Of a DNA stretch of 64,000 bases, positions 40,233-48,410 are shown one piece after another (the first letter of the stretch is position 1; each line of letters starts with the position of its first letter). Source of the stretch: a virus. Location: positions 1 to 64,000 of IMG/VR virus record IMGVR_UViG_3300047121_000347; one strand, written 5' to 3'. The position numbers were made by a program, and so were the translations under genes. The notes under the pieces are model-generated. The model was given only the letters and a program-made list of their open reading frames with translations. It did no database searches and was not told where the DNA came from.

Positions 40233-40683
40233 GATTCTTCTCCTTTAGCTTGGCTTCGATGAGGTCACGTAGTTTCAACAGAGAATCGTCACAAACCTCT
40301 CCGTCTGCTGACCACCAGTGCATCGCCTCTGGGTCATCGTCGTTGTCGTAATCCTCATGAATATCAAATCCTGCTTTCCAAGCCGCGACCATGACCTCCT
40401 CATCTGTCAGCCCAACCCATTCAGCAGCCTTTGGTGGTGCGGTGTACAGGGGTGATCGACCTTCGCCAGCAGATTTGTAAATCGTGCCGCATCCGACCGA
40501 ATCAAAATGCTCACGCACCTCATCAATCTTTACCCAGCCCTCTACTGCGTTCCAGTATTCAAACGGCTCTGTCTCCAGTGCTTGGCGTAGAGCTTTGACG
40601 GCTTCGTCAAACCTTTGAACGCTCATCCTGCTTTGATATAACTCCAGCGCCCCAAGCGCCAACTGCATAGCTTCTCTGCTCAT
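40225..40683 (-). CDS. Conserved phage accessory protein
   Basis: A 152-residue acidic protein. The start MSREAMQLALGALELYQSRM and the helix FDEAVKALRQALETE recall helical pairs common in phage early proteins. A middle strand GCGTIYKSAGEGRSPLYTAPP matches a very common phage small-protein tail. The region EEVMVAAWKAGFDIHEDYDNDDDPEAMHWW is acidic. Overlaps neighbours on both sides. Function unknown. Confidence 0.65.
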   Translation of the reverse strand: MSREAMQLALGALELYQSRMSVQRFDEAVKALRQALETEPFEYWNAVEGWVKIDEVREHFDSVGCGTIYKSAGEGRSPLYTAPPKAAEWVGLTDEEVMVAAWKAGFDIHEDYDNDDDPEAMHWWSADGEVCDDSLLKLRDLIEAKLKEKNHG

Positions 40684-40895
40684 GTTTTCTCTCCTGTTGC
40701 TTTAGCGATAGCAGCACGGGCTTTTGCGGCCGACTGCTGCATGTGTTCTTCCATGTGCTCAACAGCATGAAAGCTAGTGACCATGCCCCAAAGCGCCTCT
40801 AGCAGGTCTTGGTTCACCGCATGCAGGCGGCGCAGTTCTTCATGCGCTCGGCGAAGTGCTTCAGCCAAGTGCATTTCTTCAGGTTGCGGGTTCAT
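40680..40895 (-). CDS. Small coiled-coil accessory protein
   Basis: A 71-residue protein starting at ATG 40895, overlapping the NinX-like stop as ATGA. Nearly all of it is helical and heptad-like (LAEALRRAHEELRRLHAVNQDLLEALWG, EEHMQQSAAKARAAIAK). It could dimerise. Function unknown. Confidence 0.65.
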   Translation of the reverse strand: MNPQPEEMHLAEALRRAHEELRRLHAVNQDLLEALWGMVTSFHAVEHMEEHMQQSAAKARAAIAKATGEKT

Positions 40896-41236
40896 GCGAG
40901 TTCCTCCGGAATGTGAACGGTGTCGCCGAGTTTCGACGCCACATAGCAGCGCATGGCTGAAATGAGGGGGGTGGGGCCGTACTGGGAATTGCAAATGCCG
41001 TTGCTGAACGGGTCACGCTGATAAGAGCGCCAGCCTTTGTTGATGGTGGGCTTGCAGAAAATCCCCTCGCGCTCAATAATCGGCCCGCCTTGTGCCCAGT
41101 CGGTTGAGTAGTGAAACTCAGCATCGCCATCACCCTCCGCGTCGCGGTAGAACAGGCGGAACGCTTCTTCGTCCACTCCTTCGCACTTCGCGACCGCCCA
41201 GTCGAGGGCGGGGCCGGATAGTTCATTGGTTTTCAT
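40892..41236 (-). CDS. DUF2591 (NinX-like) protein
   Basis: A 114-residue protein of the DUF2591 family, which includes lambdoid NinX. Visible blocks: LSGPALDWAVAKCEG, YSTDWAQGGPIIEREGI, SQYGPTPLISAMRCYVASKLGD and VHIPEEL. Members are small cytoplasmic proteins of lambdoid, beta- and gammaproteobacterial phages, without a known activity. ATG 41236 overlaps the upstream stop as ATGA. Confidence 0.85.
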   Translation of the reverse strand: MKTNELSGPALDWAVAKCEGVDEEAFRLFYRDAEGDGDAEFHYSTDWAQGGPIIEREGIFCKPTINKGWRSYQRDPFSNGICNSQYGPTPLISAMRCYVASKLGDTVHIPEELA

Positions 41237-41487
41237 GCGCGGTCTCCTGCGTGTAGTTGCCAATCCTCAACGGGTTCGGGCTGCCGGGCATACCCCGCCG
41301 GGAGCATCTCCGCTTTTATGTGCTCGGGGATGAGCGGCAACGGTGCCCAAGCCAACGCCCACGCACCCCAGGTTCCGATGACGCACACGCCCCCTCGGTT
41401 CAGGAGGAGCATTTTCACGCCCAGCGGCGGGGGTTCCTCGGCGGGCAGTCGCCACGTGGACTGACCCGCGACGTAGTTCTTCACCAT
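41233..41487 (-). CDS. DUF551-like small protein
   Basis: An 84-residue protein with WRLPAEEPPPLGVKMLLLNRGGVCVIGTWG and AWAPLPLIPEHIK, a pattern of the DUF551 group common in phage early regions. It starts 6 bases inside the preceding gene. Function unknown. Confidence 0.7.
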   Translation of the reverse strand: MVKNYVAGQSTWRLPAEEPPPLGVKMLLLNRGGVCVIGTWGAWALAWAPLPLIPEHIKAEMLPAGYARQPEPVEDWQLHAGDRA

Positions 41488-41795
41488 CTTTGTTTCTCCT
41501 CTTTATACGTGAGTGCGGTCACCCGATCGCGCAGCTCGTCCAGCTGAGCGAGCAGCTCTTGTAGCTCCGTGGCGTGCACCATGACGTAGTCGTTGCGTTG
41601 CGCCAGCTCGCGCACCACCGCCAACGAGCCGTCGTCCGCAGTGGCGTCCAGGAACCCTTCGCAAAGGCACACGTAGCGTCCGGCGCTGTGACTGGCGTTG
41701 CGGTCAAAACCGTGCGGGTGTGCGGGGTCTTGTGAGCAGCTCAGCTCGTCATCGAGGCTGCCGGGGTCGCCGCGCATATTGCGTTTCTTTTGCAT
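41481..41795 (-). CDS. Small Cys-containing accessory protein
   Basis: A 104-residue protein with Cys/His spread (SCSQDPAHPHGFDRNASH, YVCLCEGF), which may bind metal, and a C-terminal coiled coil (ELQELLAQLDELRDRVTAL). Leader GGAGAACTGAAAATG at 41795. Function unknown. Confidence 0.6.
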   Translation of the reverse strand: MQKKRNMRGDPGSLDDELSCSQDPAHPHGFDRNASHSAGRYVCLCEGFLDATADDGSLAVVRELAQRNDYVMVHATELQELLAQLDELRDRVTALTYKEEKQRW

Positions 41796-41811
41796 TTTCA
41801 GTTCTCCATAG

Positions 41812-42723
41812 TTATCGTAAATCTCTTTTATCGTTCCAATCGCGTTGGCTATCGACGGGTATATCTTTCACGGCATCGTGTTGAGCTTGGATGATAGCGT
41901 CAGAACCAACGTTGATGAATATAGCACCGGGTGCTGCATACTGTTCGAAACTCTTCCAACACTTAGCATCATAGTTTACGGTGGAGTCGAACGGCGGGCG
42001 CAGCTCTTCGGCTACCGGTTTCAGGAACGGTAACGTAGATCCAATGATCTTTGCGTGGCCGATTTCGCCGGGTTGCATGTTTCGCGCAACCGCAATACCT
42101 TTGCATTTAGTGTTCGGCCAAGCGATCTGAAACGCTCGGATAGCGGTGCCCGTCGAAACGCTCATCCAAACTTCGGTCGGTTCGCCACCAATTTGCTCGC
42201 TGATCCGAGCAGCCAGCTTCACGAGTCCCGCAGTCACCAACGGCGCTTTCGACAACCCCGGTGGTAAATATTCAGCACCATGCTTTTCAGCCCAAGCCTT
42301 TGCCCAACCGTTCAGGTTCGGCATGCGGACGATCTTAGCGAACCGTAGCTCAGCACCATGGTAAAGCAGAGCGCGTTGATGCACTGAGAGCTCTTTGGCT
42401 GCAGGGCAAAAGAAAACACACTTTTTACCATACAGTTTGCCGAGCGTCGCAATCGCGTTGGGGGCCATGCCGGCCCGAGGTGCTACGTAAACGAGTTTGT
42501 CGCTCTGGGTTTGTGCGATGAGCTGCTCGGCTCCGTAACCCTTGAGGCTGATCTGGCTCAAGTCACCTCGAAAAACCCATCGATTGCCATGCGAGATAAC
42601 GACTGGCGGAGTTAATTTAGATACGAATTTACTGCTCATCGACAAATAATGTTCGCGTGCTCGGTGCACGTCCATTCCGGTCGGGATGTCGCGGTTAGTG
42701 CGGTCTTCGGTTACGGTGAACAT
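41812..42723 (-). CDS. Fold-type II PLP enzyme, candidate base-modification step
   Basis: A 303-residue protein with the layout of fold-type II PLP enzymes (tryptophan synthase beta/ACC-deaminase type). The likely Schiff-base lysine is K61 in QISLKGYGAEQL; strand DKLVYVAPRAGMAPNAIATLGKLYGKKCVFF follows, as in the Asn-binding loop; and the phosphate loop is VSTGTAIRAF near 189-198. ATG 42723 is preferred over the overlapping TTG 42732. In characterised phages PLP enzymes act on amino-acid-conjugated thymidine during hypermodification. The gene is the second of the leftward unit whose later genes encode that pathway, so the same job is inferred here; a metabolic role remains possible. Confidence 0.75.
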   Translation of the reverse strand: MFTVTEDRTNRDIPTGMDVHRAREHYLSMSSKFVSKLTPPVVISHGNRWVFRGDLSQISLKGYGAEQLIAQTQSDKLVYVAPRAGMAPNAIATLGKLYGKKCVFFCPAAKELSVHQRALLYHGAELRFAKIVRMPNLNGWAKAWAEKHGAEYLPPGLSKAPLVTAGLVKLAARISEQIGGEPTEVWMSVSTGTAIRAFQIAWPNTKCKGIAVARNMQPGEIGHAKIIGSTLPFLKPVAEELRPPFDSTVNYDAKCWKSFEQYAAPGAIFINVGSDAIIQAQHDAVKDIPVDSQRDWNDKRDLR

Positions 42724-42728
42724 TAGAC

Positions 42729-42911
42729 TCAATGCTCCTCGGTGGCTTTGATTGACTCGACCTCGACGTCGTGGTCGTTGACGTTAGGGTAGTCGCTTTC
42801 GTAAAGCTCTTCGATGGCGAGCTCGGCAGCTGCTTCAGCGTTCTCGGCTTCGACTTGAATACGCACAAAACTAGTCAGGCGTAATTCGACTTCAAAGGTT
42901 TTCTTTTCCAT
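42729..42911 (-). CDS. Small acidic phage protein
   Basis: A 60-residue acidic protein starting at ATG 42911 with GGAG upstream. It has an EKKTFEVELRLTSFVRIQVEAENAEAAAELAIEEL pattern, a beta-alpha fold common in small phage proteins, and ends EVESIKATEEH. It is the first gene after the leftward promoter; first genes are often host-takeover factors. Function unknown. Confidence 0.65.
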   Translation of the reverse strand: MEKKTFEVELRLTSFVRIQVEAENAEAAAELAIEELYESDYPNVNDHDVEVESIKATEEH

Positions 42912-42961
42912 GTTTAGTTCTCCAATTAAGTTATTGAGTTGTTTCATTTACCACTGACCGA

Positions 42962-42990
42962 ACTATAGTGCACTTTTTTGCTGCTGAAAA
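42962..42990 (-). promoter_or_regulatory. Leftward promoter for the early region
   Basis: - strand TTTTCA (42990-42985) and TATAGT (42967-42962) are 17 bases apart, about 50 bases before ATG 42911. It is the only promoter candidate seen at the head of the whole leftward unit. Confidence 0.6.
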
Positions 42991-43062
42991 GAAAATCATT
43001 CAAGCAGCCGCTGAGCGGTTCAATGAGGTAGTTGAACGGCATTGAATTAGCCTTAACAAGCC

Positions 43063-43506
43063 ATCGTTTGGGCGATCGTTCGGGGTGATCGTTCGACCAA
43101 ACGATCGACCAAACGATCGGTTTCAGAGCGGCTAAAACGTTCGACGGTCAGTGGTTGCCATTAGGGGTGTAGCATGTTGCCGTTAGGGACTTAAAAAAGA
43201 CCGTTCGAGGAACCTTAAAAGTGATCGTTCGTTTGGTTTGATCGTTCTTAAAGAAACCGACCGAACGAACGATCGATTTTGGGGTTCTTGAGGGAGAGCT
43301 GAGCGGTCGTATTTGGGGTGTGAACGGTAGGGGTTGAATCTGTGCGTAAACGCTCCCTTGTCGCTCTGATCGGCTGCGGTGTGGGGAGGCCAAAGGCACT
43401 CCCCCACACTCCGCCCAATCCGAGCTCCTGAGCTTGCGTTGGCTGCGATCGTTCGGTCGGCTAATCGTTCGAACGATCGACCAAACGATCAAAACCGAAC
43501 GATCGA
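43063..43506. repeat. Iteron-like repeats of the CGAACGATCG/CGATCGTTCG family
   Basis: About 13 copies of a 9-10-base motif (core AACGATCG or its complement CGATCGTT, some with one change) lie in two groups. The first has sites near 43063, 43074, 43087, 43099, 43111, 43137, 43200, 43223, 43240 and 43263. The second has 43447, 43464 and 43484-43506. The copy at 43464-43477 is the perfect 14-base palindrome ATCGTTCGAACGAT. Both orientations occur and spacing is irregular. The motif contains GATC. Such clustering suggests binding sites for a replication initiator or regulator. Confidence 0.85.
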
Positions 43507-43514
43507 AAATATGG

Positions 43515-43543
43515 TTGCCGACTGCGAAAAACGTGGGTATAAT
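43515..43543 (+). promoter_or_regulatory. Strong rightward promoter for the terminase/virion unit
   Basis: TTGCCG (43515-43520), a 17-base spacer and a perfect TATAAT (43538-43543). Transcription should start near 43550, only a few bases before ATG 43553, so the message would have almost no leader. Confidence 0.7.
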
Positions 43544-43552
43544 CCGGCGAAT

Positions 43553-44026
43553 ATGAAAGTAGAAAAACCCTTGCAAGAAAAAGCTCCGGGCGAAAAGCGC
43601 CGCTCTGGAGGTGCGCAGCCCGGTGCGGGCCGACCGGCGTTTGTGCCCACGAAGACCGAGCGGGAGCTGGTCGCGACGCTCTCGGGGTATGGGTTGCCGC
43701 AGGATCAGATTGCGATTTTGGTCCGCGAGGGCATCGACCTCAGCACCCTGCGTAAGCACTTTGAGCGGGAGCTGCTGCTCGGCAAGGCGCACGCCAACAG
43801 CAAAGTCGGCAAGACGCTTTTTACCAAAGCCGTCGAGGGCGACACGGCCTCGGCCATATGGTGGTCGAAGACGCAGCTGCGTTGGGCCGAAACGCATCGC
43901 ATCCAGCACGCCGGAGCGGACGATGGGCCGCTGCGGGTTGAGGTAAACGTATTTGACGAGATTCTGAAAAACATCGAGCTCAAACGGCGCACGTCCGATG
44001 AGGGCGGCGGTAGTGGGCGCGGCTGA
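43553..44026 (+). CDS. Terminase small subunit
   Basis: A 157-residue protein. After a basic head it has the known TerS-type pattern GGAQPGAGRPAFVPTKTERELVATLSGYGLPQDQIAILV, LSTLRKHFEREL, and AIWWSKTQLRW. The helix-turn-helix part would bind packaging sites and the C-terminus would contact TerL, whose gene overlaps it by 29 bases. The start at ATG 43553 lies within about 10 bases of the promoter -10 box. In-frame upstream ATG 43511 would add 14 residues but overlaps the promoter. Confidence 0.85.
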   Translation: MKVEKPLQEKAPGEKRRSGGAQPGAGRPAFVPTKTERELVATLSGYGLPQDQIAILVREGIDLSTLRKHFERELLLGKAHANSKVGKTLFTKAVEGDTASAIWWSKTQLRWAETHRIQHAGADDGPLRVEVNVFDEILKNIELKRRTSDEGGGSGRG

Positions 44027-45470
44027 TTCGGCGCTCCGGGACCTGCTGCAAGACGCAAAGCTGCGCGAAGAGTTCGGCCGGCTACCGCTCGAGCGGCAAG
44101 CCGCTTGGGCGTGGCGGGCGCTGTGGCTTTCGAAGGCGCACCTGCATCAGCTGCTGCCCCAGGGCGAATGGTGGAGCATATGGTTGATGTTGGCGGGCCG
44201 GGGCGCGGGCAAGACCCGCACCGCCGCCGAGCAGGTGGGGTGGTGGGCGTGGAGCTACCCCCGGACGCGATGGCTAGTGGCGGCGCCAACCTCCTCGGAC
44301 GTGCGTGGCACCTGCTTTGAGGGCGACTCGGGACTGCTCACCGTGATTCCGCAGGTGCTCATCAGCGAGTACAACAAAGCACTGCACGAGTTGAAGCTGA
44401 CCAACGGCTCGCTGATAAAAGGCATTCCGGCCTCGGAGCCCGAGCGGTTCCGGGGGCCGCAGTTTCACGGTGGATGGTGCGACGAGCTAGCGGCGTGGGA
44501 GTACCTGCAGGAGGCGTGGGACCAGATTCAGTTCGGTGTGCGCCTCAAGCTGCCCGACATGAAGTCCCGCCTGCTCATCACCACGACCCCCAAACCCCGC
44601 GACCTGATTGTTGACCTCATCAGCCGGGAAGGCACCGACGTCACCCTAACCACGGCGAGCACGTACGCGAACGTGGATAACCTGAGTGACAACTTCAAAG
44701 CGCAGATCCTGGCGTATGAGGGTACCAACCTCGGCCGGCAAGAGATCCACGCCGAAGTGATTGACCCGGAAGAAGGGGGTATAGTCAAGCGGGATTGGTT
44801 CAAGCTCTGGCCAGCGGAGAGAGAGCTCCCGAAGCTGGAGTTCATCGTTCAGTCGTACGACTGCGCGTATACGGAGAAGACGCACAACGACCCCACGGCG
44901 TCGATCACCTTCGGAGTGTTCAAGCCGCAAGACGGCCCGATGGGCGTGTTGGTCATCGACGCGTGGCAGGATCACCTGCAGTACCCCGACTTGAAACCCA
45001 AAGTCATCGACGAGTACGACATTGTCTTCGGCGAGGGGCGCAATCTGAAGAAGGTCGACCTCGTGCTCGTTGAGGACAAAGCGGCGGGCATCGTGCTCAT
45101 TCAAGACCTGCAGCGTGCGCATGTGCCGGTGCGGGCGTACAACCCCGGCAAGGCCGATAAGATCCAGCGCCTGAGCATAGTTGCCAACATCGTCCGCGCT
45201 GGCCGGGTCTACATCCCGGAGTCTAGCGCTCGGACGGGCTACGTCCGTGACTGGGCCGAGGGCATGATCACGCAGATCTGTAGCTTCCCCAACGCCACGC
45301 ACGATGACTTTGTGGATGCTTTCAGCCAGGCGCTGCGGTACATGCGCGATGCGGGTTGGCTCAACATTGACCCCGCGCCGCGTGATGACTACGACCCCGA
45401 GGATTACATTGACGCCCTCAATGACTCGGACGACTACACCGGACCCAAGGTGAACCCCTATGCCGCCTAG
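43998..45470 (+). CDS. Terminase large subunit
   Basis: A 490-residue packaging motor. The ATPase has Walker A AGRGAGKTRT (66-75), a Walker B-like GGWCDELAAW near 160, and a coupling TTTPKP motif. The nuclease half has the acidic residues in QSYDCAYTEKTHND, LVEDKAAG and HDDFVDAF. It cuts concatemers and drives DNA into proheads with TerS and the portal. Overlaps TerS by 29 bases; normal length. Confidence 0.95.
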   Translation: MRAAVVGAADSALRDLLQDAKLREEFGRLPLERQAAWAWRALWLSKAHLHQLLPQGEWWSIWLMLAGRGAGKTRTAAEQVGWWAWSYPRTRWLVAAPTSSDVRGTCFEGDSGLLTVIPQVLISEYNKALHELKLTNGSLIKGIPASEPERFRGPQFHGGWCDELAAWEYLQEAWDQIQFGVRLKLPDMKSRLLITTTPKPRDLIVDLISREGTDVTLTTASTYANVDNLSDNFKAQILAYEGTNLGRQEIHAEVIDPEEGGIVKRDWFKLWPAERELPKLEFIVQSYDCAYTEKTHNDPTASITFGVFKPQDGPMGVLVIDAWQDHLQYPDLKPKVIDEYDIVFGEGRNLKKVDLVLVEDKAAGIVLIQDLQRAHVPVRAYNPGKADKIQRLSIVANIVRAGRVYIPESSARTGYVRDWAEGMITQICSFPNATHDDFVDAFSQALRYMRDAGWLNIDPAPRDDYDPEDYIDALNDSDDYTGPKVNPYAA

Positions 45471-48396
45471 CCTAATGCCCCCCAGCCCCGAGGAACTCGA
45501 AGAGCTCCGCGCTCAACGCCGCTTAAAGCTACCTCCGGGGGTTCAACGCGCTACTGCGGCCGCCCCAACTCGGGGTAGCGTGGCCCCTGTGCCCGGAATC
45601 CGCTACCCGGCTGAGTTCATCGGCGGGTTTGCGGGCGCTAACCAGCGCCGCAGCGTCATGGAGCCCGACGCCGAAGGTCTTGAAAGCGCCTACCGCGCCG
45701 GGGAGGCCACCAGCGTGCTCGGTGATTTGTTTGGCTCGTTGACCCCGTTCGCGACCGCCTCAACGCTGTCCCGTGTGGGGGCGCTACCCGGCGCGGCGGT
45801 CATCAAACCCAAAGGCGGCAACTGGCTTGCCGGGTCGTTCTCGGCTGAGCGGGCGCTCGAGCCGTTGAGGAAACCCATGCCTTCCCGCGCCACTGACGCC
45901 TTCGGCAATGAGGTTCCTAACCCGCTGGCCAACTCGCCGATGTACACGGAAAACGCCGCCCTCAACAAGTGGATTGATACCAAGCTCACCAAGTACGTCA
46001 AGAACGAAATGGCTACCCCCGAGGACCCCGTCCGGGCACTCGCTGAGCGGGGCACGCTGCACTTTGAGCCGCAAGATGCCCCAAGGCCTATGGGGTTTGA
46101 GAGGGAGGGCCGGACGCTACGTGAAAACCGAGAGGCCAGCGGCTATCCTATTGAGGGTCTAGGTAAATCCAACCTCGCCAAGGACTGGGAGGCTCTCGCT
46201 GATATAAACATACAGCCCGATAAAGCTGAGGTGTTTCAGTCGATGCAGTTGGTTGAAGCAAACCCTTGGCTAGCGAAAGTGTCGCCTGATACGCCGGTGT
46301 ACGGTATGAATCTGAGCACCGATATGTCTAAGCTCGGCTTCCCGCACATCATCGACGAGCTAACCAACGCCATGAACCCCAACTCGGGGCTGCCGGCGTC
46401 GTTGCGGCTGACCCCGCAGCAGCTTGAGAAGATCACGGTGCCGCAGGCCGTCGAGCGGGTCGCAAAGATCAACGAGTGGCGGGCGGCGCAAAAGGTCGAG
46501 GCCGACGCCCTCAAGGCGCGCAACCCCGCCACGTTCGAGCACCGCGCCTATGAGACCGTTCCGGGCACCACCGAGCCCAACGAGAAAGGCCTGCGTTGGG
46601 TAGAGTTGAAAGCCTCCACAGAGCCCGTCGACGTGAGTAGCATGCTGATTCAAAACGCCGGCAAGTACTCAATCCTTGAGCCGGGGCAGAAACTATCCTG
46701 GAAAGACCCTAAGACCGGGCGCGTGCTGTTTGACACACCCGAGAAAGCCGCCAAGGCTTACACCGAGCACAAGCATTACGCCTCACTCGAGGACGCCCTC
46801 AAGTACGAGGGCGACGTCATGGGGCACTGCGTCGGGGGCTACTGTCCGGACGTCATCGAGGGGCGCAGCCGCATTTACAGCCTGCGCGACAAGAAGGGCG
46901 AACCCCACGTAACGATTGAGGTCGCGCCTCACAATCCGAATCTTGAGTCTGTTTACGCGAAACAGAACCTCCCTGAGCTTTACGCAAAGTACAGCGCAGA
47001 TCGAAATAAGTATTCTAACAGTTGGCCTGAATTTCTTAAAACAGAAGCGCCAGAACTTTTAAACGCAACGGAAAACAAAATCATCCAAATCAAAGGCAAG
47101 GCCAACCGAGCCCCCAAGGACGAGTATCTGCCCTTTGTGCAGGACTTCGTGCGTTCGGGGCGGTGGTCGAGTGTCGGGGACTTAGGTAACACCGGGCTGA
47201 TCCGTATCAACCCCGACAGCGACCTAGGTATGAACCTTCGAGCCGCGAATGTAACCGCGCCCGAGTTCGTCACGCAACGCCAACTCAGCGATCTCTTAGA
47301 CAAATACGGCAGGACAAACCTACCGCCTAGTAGCCCAGAAGGCTACGCCGCCGGTGGCGCGGTGCGCATGAACGAGGGCGGCAAACCCCCTAAGCGTCGG
47401 GCGTCAGACCTGCCCGGTTACGGCGAGGGCTCCGCCGGAGCGTTGAGCGACGTGGTGCGCGGGTTCATGGGCGAGAAACCCGCCGAACCCACCAACCCCA
47501 GCGAGCTGTTCCGACTGGCGCAAGCCCTCGGGGCGTTTCCGCCGGTGGCGGGCGCAGTCGGGGCCGTGAAGCGTCCCGCCGGGGCAGCGGCTGCGTTGCG
47601 CGAGCTGTTGAAAACCGAAGCCCCCGCGCAGTCCGCCGCCGCTCGGGAGGCGCTCCGTCGTGCATACCGCACCGGCCACGAGCACTCCGTCGTGGGGCTG
47701 ACCGAAGCCGGCGTCCCAGGCGAAGTTGTTACCTCGGGCAACCGCACGCGAGTCATCCCCAGTGCGGCGGACGTCAGCCGAGCGGTCAGCGACCCGCAGC
47801 GTCGCGCGATTGTAGACTTCCACACTCACCCGAGCGACGTCAGCGGGCTGCGGGTTTCGCCCAGCGCGGATGACGTGGCGTTTTACGCCGACTACGAGCG
47901 GGGTGCGTGGCCCCGGACGTTGAAGACTTTCATCGCCTCGCCCCCCTCAACCGGAGGTGGCCGAGCCTCCACGGCGTACAGCTTCTTTGAGACCGACGTG
48001 CCGCGTCGCGTTTACGACAAAGATCTTTTTGAAAAAGCCGAACTGGAGCTGCAAAACGCGGGCCGACTCGGCCGGTTTGACCGCGTGCGGCGCGACCCGG
48101 CGTTTGCGGCGGCGTTTGAGTCCGGTGCGGTGGACCTGCAAGACCTGCTCGGTGAGGCGGCCCCGTTGTTGCTGCTCGAACGGCGAGCCGCTCAGGGCGC
48201 GGGTCGGCAGCGGTTGGACCTGGGCGCTAACGCCGTAGCCCCCAACGCTGAGCTGCGTGACTTTTACGAGATGATTCGCGAGCCCGCTCAAGAGTTCCTG
48301 AAAAAGAACAAGCTCAAAAAGGGCGGTGCGGTTAAAATTGAAACTAATCCCACGCTCATGGCCGATGAGCTGTTGTTCAAGGGCTACAGGCGCTGA
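45460..48396 (+). CDS. Polyvalent-type protein with PcfJ-like and JAMM peptidase domains
   Basis: A 978-residue protein between TerL and portal. A PcfJ-like region lies at about residues 445-560 (GDVMGHCVGGYCPDVIEG, YSLRDKKGEPHVTIEV). A JAMM/MPN metallopeptidase lies at about 727-840, with IVDFHTHPSDVSGL giving the two His ligands and SPSADD the S-x-x-D end; an upstream Glu is in GHEHSVV or GVPGEVV. Two short glycine-lysine stretches (AAGGAVRMNEGGK; KKGGAVKI) are like those of other virion proteins here. Such multi-domain proteins are called polyvalent proteins and may be injected or packaged with DNA to act on host defences. It overlaps TerL by 11 bases. Confidence 0.75.
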   Translation: MPPSLMPPSPEELEELRAQRRLKLPPGVQRATAAAPTRGSVAPVPGIRYPAEFIGGFAGANQRRSVMEPDAEGLESAYRAGEATSVLGDLFGSLTPFATASTLSRVGALPGAAVIKPKGGNWLAGSFSAERALEPLRKPMPSRATDAFGNEVPNPLANSPMYTENAALNKWIDTKLTKYVKNEMATPEDPVRALAERGTLHFEPQDAPRPMGFEREGRTLRENREASGYPIEGLGKSNLAKDWEALADINIQPDKAEVFQSMQLVEANPWLAKVSPDTPVYGMNLSTDMSKLGFPHIIDELTNAMNPNSGLPASLRLTPQQLEKITVPQAVERVAKINEWRAAQKVEADALKARNPATFEHRAYETVPGTTEPNEKGLRWVELKASTEPVDVSSMLIQNAGKYSILEPGQKLSWKDPKTGRVLFDTPEKAAKAYTEHKHYASLEDALKYEGDVMGHCVGGYCPDVIEGRSRIYSLRDKKGEPHVTIEVAPHNPNLESVYAKQNLPELYAKYSADRNKYSNSWPEFLKTEAPELLNATENKIIQIKGKANRAPKDEYLPFVQDFVRSGRWSSVGDLGNTGLIRINPDSDLGMNLRAANVTAPEFVTQRQLSDLLDKYGRTNLPPSSPEGYAAGGAVRMNEGGKPPKRRASDLPGYGEGSAGALSDVVRGFMGEKPAEPTNPSELFRLAQALGAFPPVAGAVGAVKRPAGAAAALRELLKTEAPAQSAAAREALRRAYRTGHEHSVVGLTEAGVPGEVVTSGNRTRVIPSAADVSRAVSDPQRRAIVDFHTHPSDVSGLRVSPSADDVAFYADYERGAWPRTLKTFIASPPSTGGGRASTAYSFFETDVPRRVYDKDLFEKAELELQNAGRLGRFDRVRRDPAFAAAFESGAVDLQDLLGEAAPLLLLERRAAQGAGRQRLDLGANAVAPNAELRDFYEMIREPAQEFLKKNKLKKGGAVKIETNPTLMADELLFKGYRR

Positions 48397-48410
48397 GAGG
48401 AACCCGAGCT

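Larger units (their letters stand above)
42912..43552. other. Divergent control region; only long non-coding gap
   Basis: This 641-base gap separates the leftward early unit from the rightward terminase/virion unit. It holds the leftward promoter at 42962-42990, a dense set of CGAACGATCG-type repeats (43063-43506) and the rightward promoter at 43515-43543. Open frames across it on both strands look like chance, as they overlap the repeats. It is the best candidate for origin and early-late control. Confidence 0.8.

Noticed and set aside
43063-43506. CRISPR array
   Set aside because: The repeat unit is only 9-10 bases, occurs in both orientations and has irregular spacing, so it is an iteron or operator set, not CRISPR.
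43148-43909. 253-codon open frame on the - strand across the control region
   Set aside because: It runs through the repeat cluster and antisense to the terminase small subunit, has no RBS of the phage type, and its residues (many Arg, Ser, Phe in low order) look like a chance frame.
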